A stretch of DNA of 64,000 nt from Ferruginibacter sp. HRS2-29 (GTDB lineage: Bacteria; Bacteroidota; Bacteroidia; Chitinophagales; Chitinophagaceae), in contig NZ_RJUB01000010.1 of the NCBI RefSeq assembly GCF_024343615.1, forward strand, positions 1 through 64,000, written 5' to 3'. Numbering within the stretch: position 1 is the stretch's first letter; each line of letters starts with the position of its first letter. The notes beneath the pieces are model-generated. The model had not been told where the DNA came from, did no database searches, and saw nothing but the letters and a program-made list of their open reading frames with translations. Of the stretch, positions 61,876 through 64,000 are shown piece after piece. Position numbers and translations under genes: made by a program.

Positions 61876-61995
61876 ATCAATATAAACCAATAAACAAGCC
61901 ATTTGTTCCCGTTCGTTGCCTGATTTTATCCATTGGCGAAGTAAAGAATTACGCGGCTGTTATGCAGCCATATTTTTGTCCTGCAATCAATAAAA

Positions 61996-62640
61996 ATGAA
62001 AAAGATATTATTTACGGGATTAGCCTGCATCATAGCCGTGCTGATCATACATGCGCAGGAAGCTGTGGTGAAAAAAGAAGCGAAACTTCCACCCAAGATC
62101 ACGAGGGTAGATGTAGAATCGCTTCCACAGGAAACACGGAATAGAGGCAAAGTACTGGATGCCGCCCGCTGGACGGATGACGACGGCGAACATACCCTGG
62201 TGACCACCGAAACCGGTGAGATAACAGGTGCTGATGATACCAAAAGCGCCGGCATATTTGCGTTTCATTATTTGCTAAAACAAAACAGGCAGGAACTTAC
62301 CTGGAAACTGAATGATGCGGTGAAGGATTGCCCGGTAGATGTGGAAGCCGGTTATGTACACAATACATTCGCCGTTACCGATCTTGATAAGAACGGGAAA
62401 GCCGAAGTATGGCTGATGTATATCACTGCCTGCCATGGCGATGTGAGCCCGGCCAATATGAAGATCATCATGTACGAATCCGGTAAAAAACATGCTGCCC
62501 GTGGAACGAATAAAGTACAGGTTTCGGAAAAAGAATTTGCCGGCGGTGAATATAATTTTGATGAAATATTTAAAAAATCCCCGAAAGTATTCAGGCAATA
62601 TGCGGATAAACTCTGGCAGAAAAATATTCTGCAGAAATAG
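61996..62640 (+). CDS. M949_RS01915-like exported protein
   Basis: A 214-residue protein with signal peptide (ACIIAVLIIHAQ, cleavage near 21). It contains RWTDDDGEHTLVTTETG, WKLNDAVKDCPVDVEAGYV and a conserved EF-hand-like segment VTDLDKNGKAEVWLMY followed by TACHGDVSPANMKIIMYESG. The order matches proteins annotated as M949_RS01915-family surface polysaccharide biosynthesis proteins in Bacteroidota, as I recall it. Role not established; two Cys (near 115 and 150) could form a disulphide. Confidence 0.7.
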   Translation: MKKILFTGLACIIAVLIIHAQEAVVKKEAKLPPKITRVDVESLPQETRNRGKVLDAARWTDDDGEHTLVTTETGEITGADDTKSAGIFAFHYLLKQNRQELTWKLNDAVKDCPVDVEAGYVHNTFAVTDLDKNGKAEVWLMYITACHGDVSPANMKIIMYESGKKHAARGTNKVQVSEKEFAGGEYNFDEIFKKSPKVFRQYADKLWQKNILQK

Positions 62641-62646
62641 TGTTGA

Positions 62647-63363
62647 TCACTGTAACACCAGCTTCATCATAGGCCCAAGCCTTGCCGCCCACCTGGCATA
62701 TTCCTTACCGGAGGGATGAAGGCTGTCGGGGCATATCAGGCTGCGGTCGTTCAATGCATCTCTTGTGGATGGCGTAATGTCGAGGTAATTACAAAAATAC
62801 TGAACACTCACTTCGCGGTTGATCTTATTGAACAGTTCGATCTGTTTCCGGATAAATGCCGTATCCGAAAAACCGGCAGCGGGCGTAACACTGTAATCCG
62901 GAATGGAAAGTACGAATACACGGTTCGGCGATCTTCCGGCAAACCCTATGGATGTTTTCAGCAAGGTGGTAAACCTTTCGCGGTAGCCGATGGTATCTTG
63001 CCGCATATATTGATCGTTTACCCCGATAAGCAAGGTCACTACATTGTAATTATTTTTGAGGTCTGCCGCCAGGATGCCCGCAGAAAGGTCGGCAGTTGTC
63101 CACCCTGTAGTGGCCACATATTTCGGATCAGCCATATCGATGCCTTCATTTTTCAGCCATTCTTTTGTCTGCGCCGGAAACCGGTCCGGAGCCGGTACAC
63201 CCTGCCCGATTGTGTAAGAATCGCCCAACGCCAGGAAGTTTTTTTGAAGTGAAGGTAGACCAGGTATTGGATCTACAGTAGCTACAGAAGTGTCATTTTT
63301 TTTGCATGACAAGGCAAGAAGCGCTATCGCTGAAAAAAATAATATGGAACGTGCTGTTTTCAT
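62647..63363 (-). CDS. SGNH/GDSL-hydrolase lipoprotein
   Basis: A 238-residue lipoprotein (LALSCKK, Cys20). SGNH blocks are all visible: LALGDSYTIG (Ser49), Gly in TTGWTTADL, IGVNDQY (Asn) and DSLHPSGKEY (catalytic Asp/His). This family hydrolyses esters of lipids or sugars (acetyl esterases, lysophospholipases). The adjacent convergent gene ends 6 bp away. Substrate unknown. Confidence 0.93.
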   Translation of the reverse strand: MKTARSILFFSAIALLALSCKKNDTSVATVDPIPGLPSLQKNFLALGDSYTIGQGVPAPDRFPAQTKEWLKNEGIDMADPKYVATTGWTTADLSAGILAADLKNNYNVVTLLIGVNDQYMRQDTIGYRERFTTLLKTSIGFAGRSPNRVFVLSIPDYSVTPAAGFSDTAFIRKQIELFNKINREVSVQYFCNYLDITPSTRDALNDRSLICPDSLHPSGKEYARWAARLGPMMKLVLQ

Positions 63364-63531
63364 CTGGCTAAAGATACGCTATCAGCGGAAAAAAGTTTTT
63401 GGCAGCGGATGGTTTTCCGTAGATTTTCGCAGAGGGATAGTATGCAGATCAACGCGGATAAATCTGCGTGTATTGATTTGCGTACATCTGCGGGAACAAC
63501 TATTATTGCAAAACAATTTCAACTTCTACCA

Positions 63532-64000
63532 ATGGCGCTCATAAAAGATATTTACTCTCCGCAGTTTTATAAAAACTTTACTGCAAGTCTTTCACAAGTC
63601 CTGCCATCGCTGGATAGCAAAAAATTCATCCGCGAAGTGTTCAATAATGATTTTGATGGAATGGAATGGAAAGACCGCATGAAACATACCACGAGGGTAT
63701 TGCATACCGTGATGCCTGCGGATTTTCCAAAAGCTGCAAAGCTGATCCGCAAGCTGATCGTGCAGCTCCGGAAAGACAATGCGGGCGACGATGCGCTGGC
63801 GTACATATTTCTGCCGGATTATATAGAAACGTACGGACTGGAACATCTGCAGGTATCTGTAGAAGCATTTGAGTTCATTACACAATTCATAAGTTGTGAA
63901 TTTGCCGTGCGGCCGTTCATTTTGAAGTACGGGCAATCCATGATGGATGAGATGGTCAAATGGTCGGTGCACGAAAGTTATAAAGTACGCCGGCTGGCCA
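63532..64000 (+). CDS. DNA alkylation repair protein (AlkD-like), partial at window end
   Basis: The frame from ATG 63532 is open to the end of the window (156 residues). It reads MALIKDIYSPQFYKNF ... FDGMEWKDRMKHTTRVLHTVMP ... FLPDYIETYGLEHLQVSVEA ... KWSVHESYKVRRLA. These are HEAT-like helical repeats of the AlkC/AlkD-type DNA alkylation repair family, with the WKDRMKHTTRVL helix typical of its start. Such enzymes remove alkylated bases. The catalytic residues would lie beyond the window. Confidence 0.8.
   Translation, partial: MALIKDIYSPQFYKNFTASLSQVLPSLDSKKFIREVFNNDFDGMEWKDRMKHTTRVLHTVMPADFPKAAKLIRKLIVQLRKDNAGDDALAYIFLPDYIETYGLEHLQVSVEAFEFITQFISCEFAVRPFILKYGQSMMDEMVKWSVHESYKVRRLA

Overview
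The window looks like a piece of a Bacteroidota chromosome, most likely family Chitinophagaceae. The evidence is a type IX secretion (T9SS) sorting tail, TonB-dependent receptors with an N-terminal carboxypeptidase-like domain, -7 boxes of the TAnnTTTG type, a Bacteroidetes-type tyrosine integrase, many HisKA_3 and LytTR two-component proteins, and mostly absent Shine-Dalgarno sequences. No species can be named from sequence alone.

Positions 1 to about 12,900 are visibly AT-richer and look like the right part of an integrated element whose left end lies outside the window. It starts with an RHS locus: a glutathione-peroxidase-like protein without its catalytic Cys, a 1453-residue RHS protein with a 276-residue variable tip, and a small exported protein 2 bp downstream that could be its immunity partner. 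A small orphan gene and a GTG-started HNH endonuclease follow. A leftward set of four accessory genes comes next: a HEPN-like helical protein and a polytopic membrane protein that overlap, a PD-(D/E)XK nuclease-like protein and a DUF3800-like protein. A tyrosine integrase sits beside a truncated 3' half of tRNA-Lys(CTT), the probable attR. The four-gene set is the best candidate here for an undescribed, possibly defensive, system.

From 12,945 the sequence reads as core chromosome. Genes include tRNA-Gln, a DsbA-like protein divergent from an HxlR regulator, and a cobalamin-riboswitch-controlled BtuB receptor with a BtuG-like surface propeller. Then come a cysteine-less LOV-like PAS protein, a YciA-type thioesterase, a second TonB receptor, a MarC protein and tRNA-Arg(CCG). 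A T9SS cargo protein and a propeller-kinase/LytTR pair lie between tRNA-Arg and a 12-bp copy of its 3' end, so they may be a second small island.

Positions 28 to 39.5 kb hold an AraC regulator, an alpha/beta hydrolase and a dense signalling cluster: two HisKA_3 kinases (one with eight PAS domains), three NarL-type response regulators and one CheY-like protein. Positions 39.6 to 49.2 kb hold housekeeping and envelope genes: acyl-CoA ligase, YceI lipoprotein, TPR protein, DUF1015, SerC, S1/P1-like enzyme, DUF502 and an esterase-like lipoprotein. A TetR-TolC-adaptor-RND efflux operon with a palindromic operator in its promoter fills 50.1 to 57.2 kb. The end of the window has a nonsense-interrupted small gene, an AraC regulator, a gluzincin-type metalloprotease, a photolyase-like protein apparently lacking Fe-S cysteines, an M949_RS01915-like protein, an SGNH hydrolase and the start of a DNA alkylation repair gene. 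Many intergenic gaps carry imperfect palindromes of several unrelated families.
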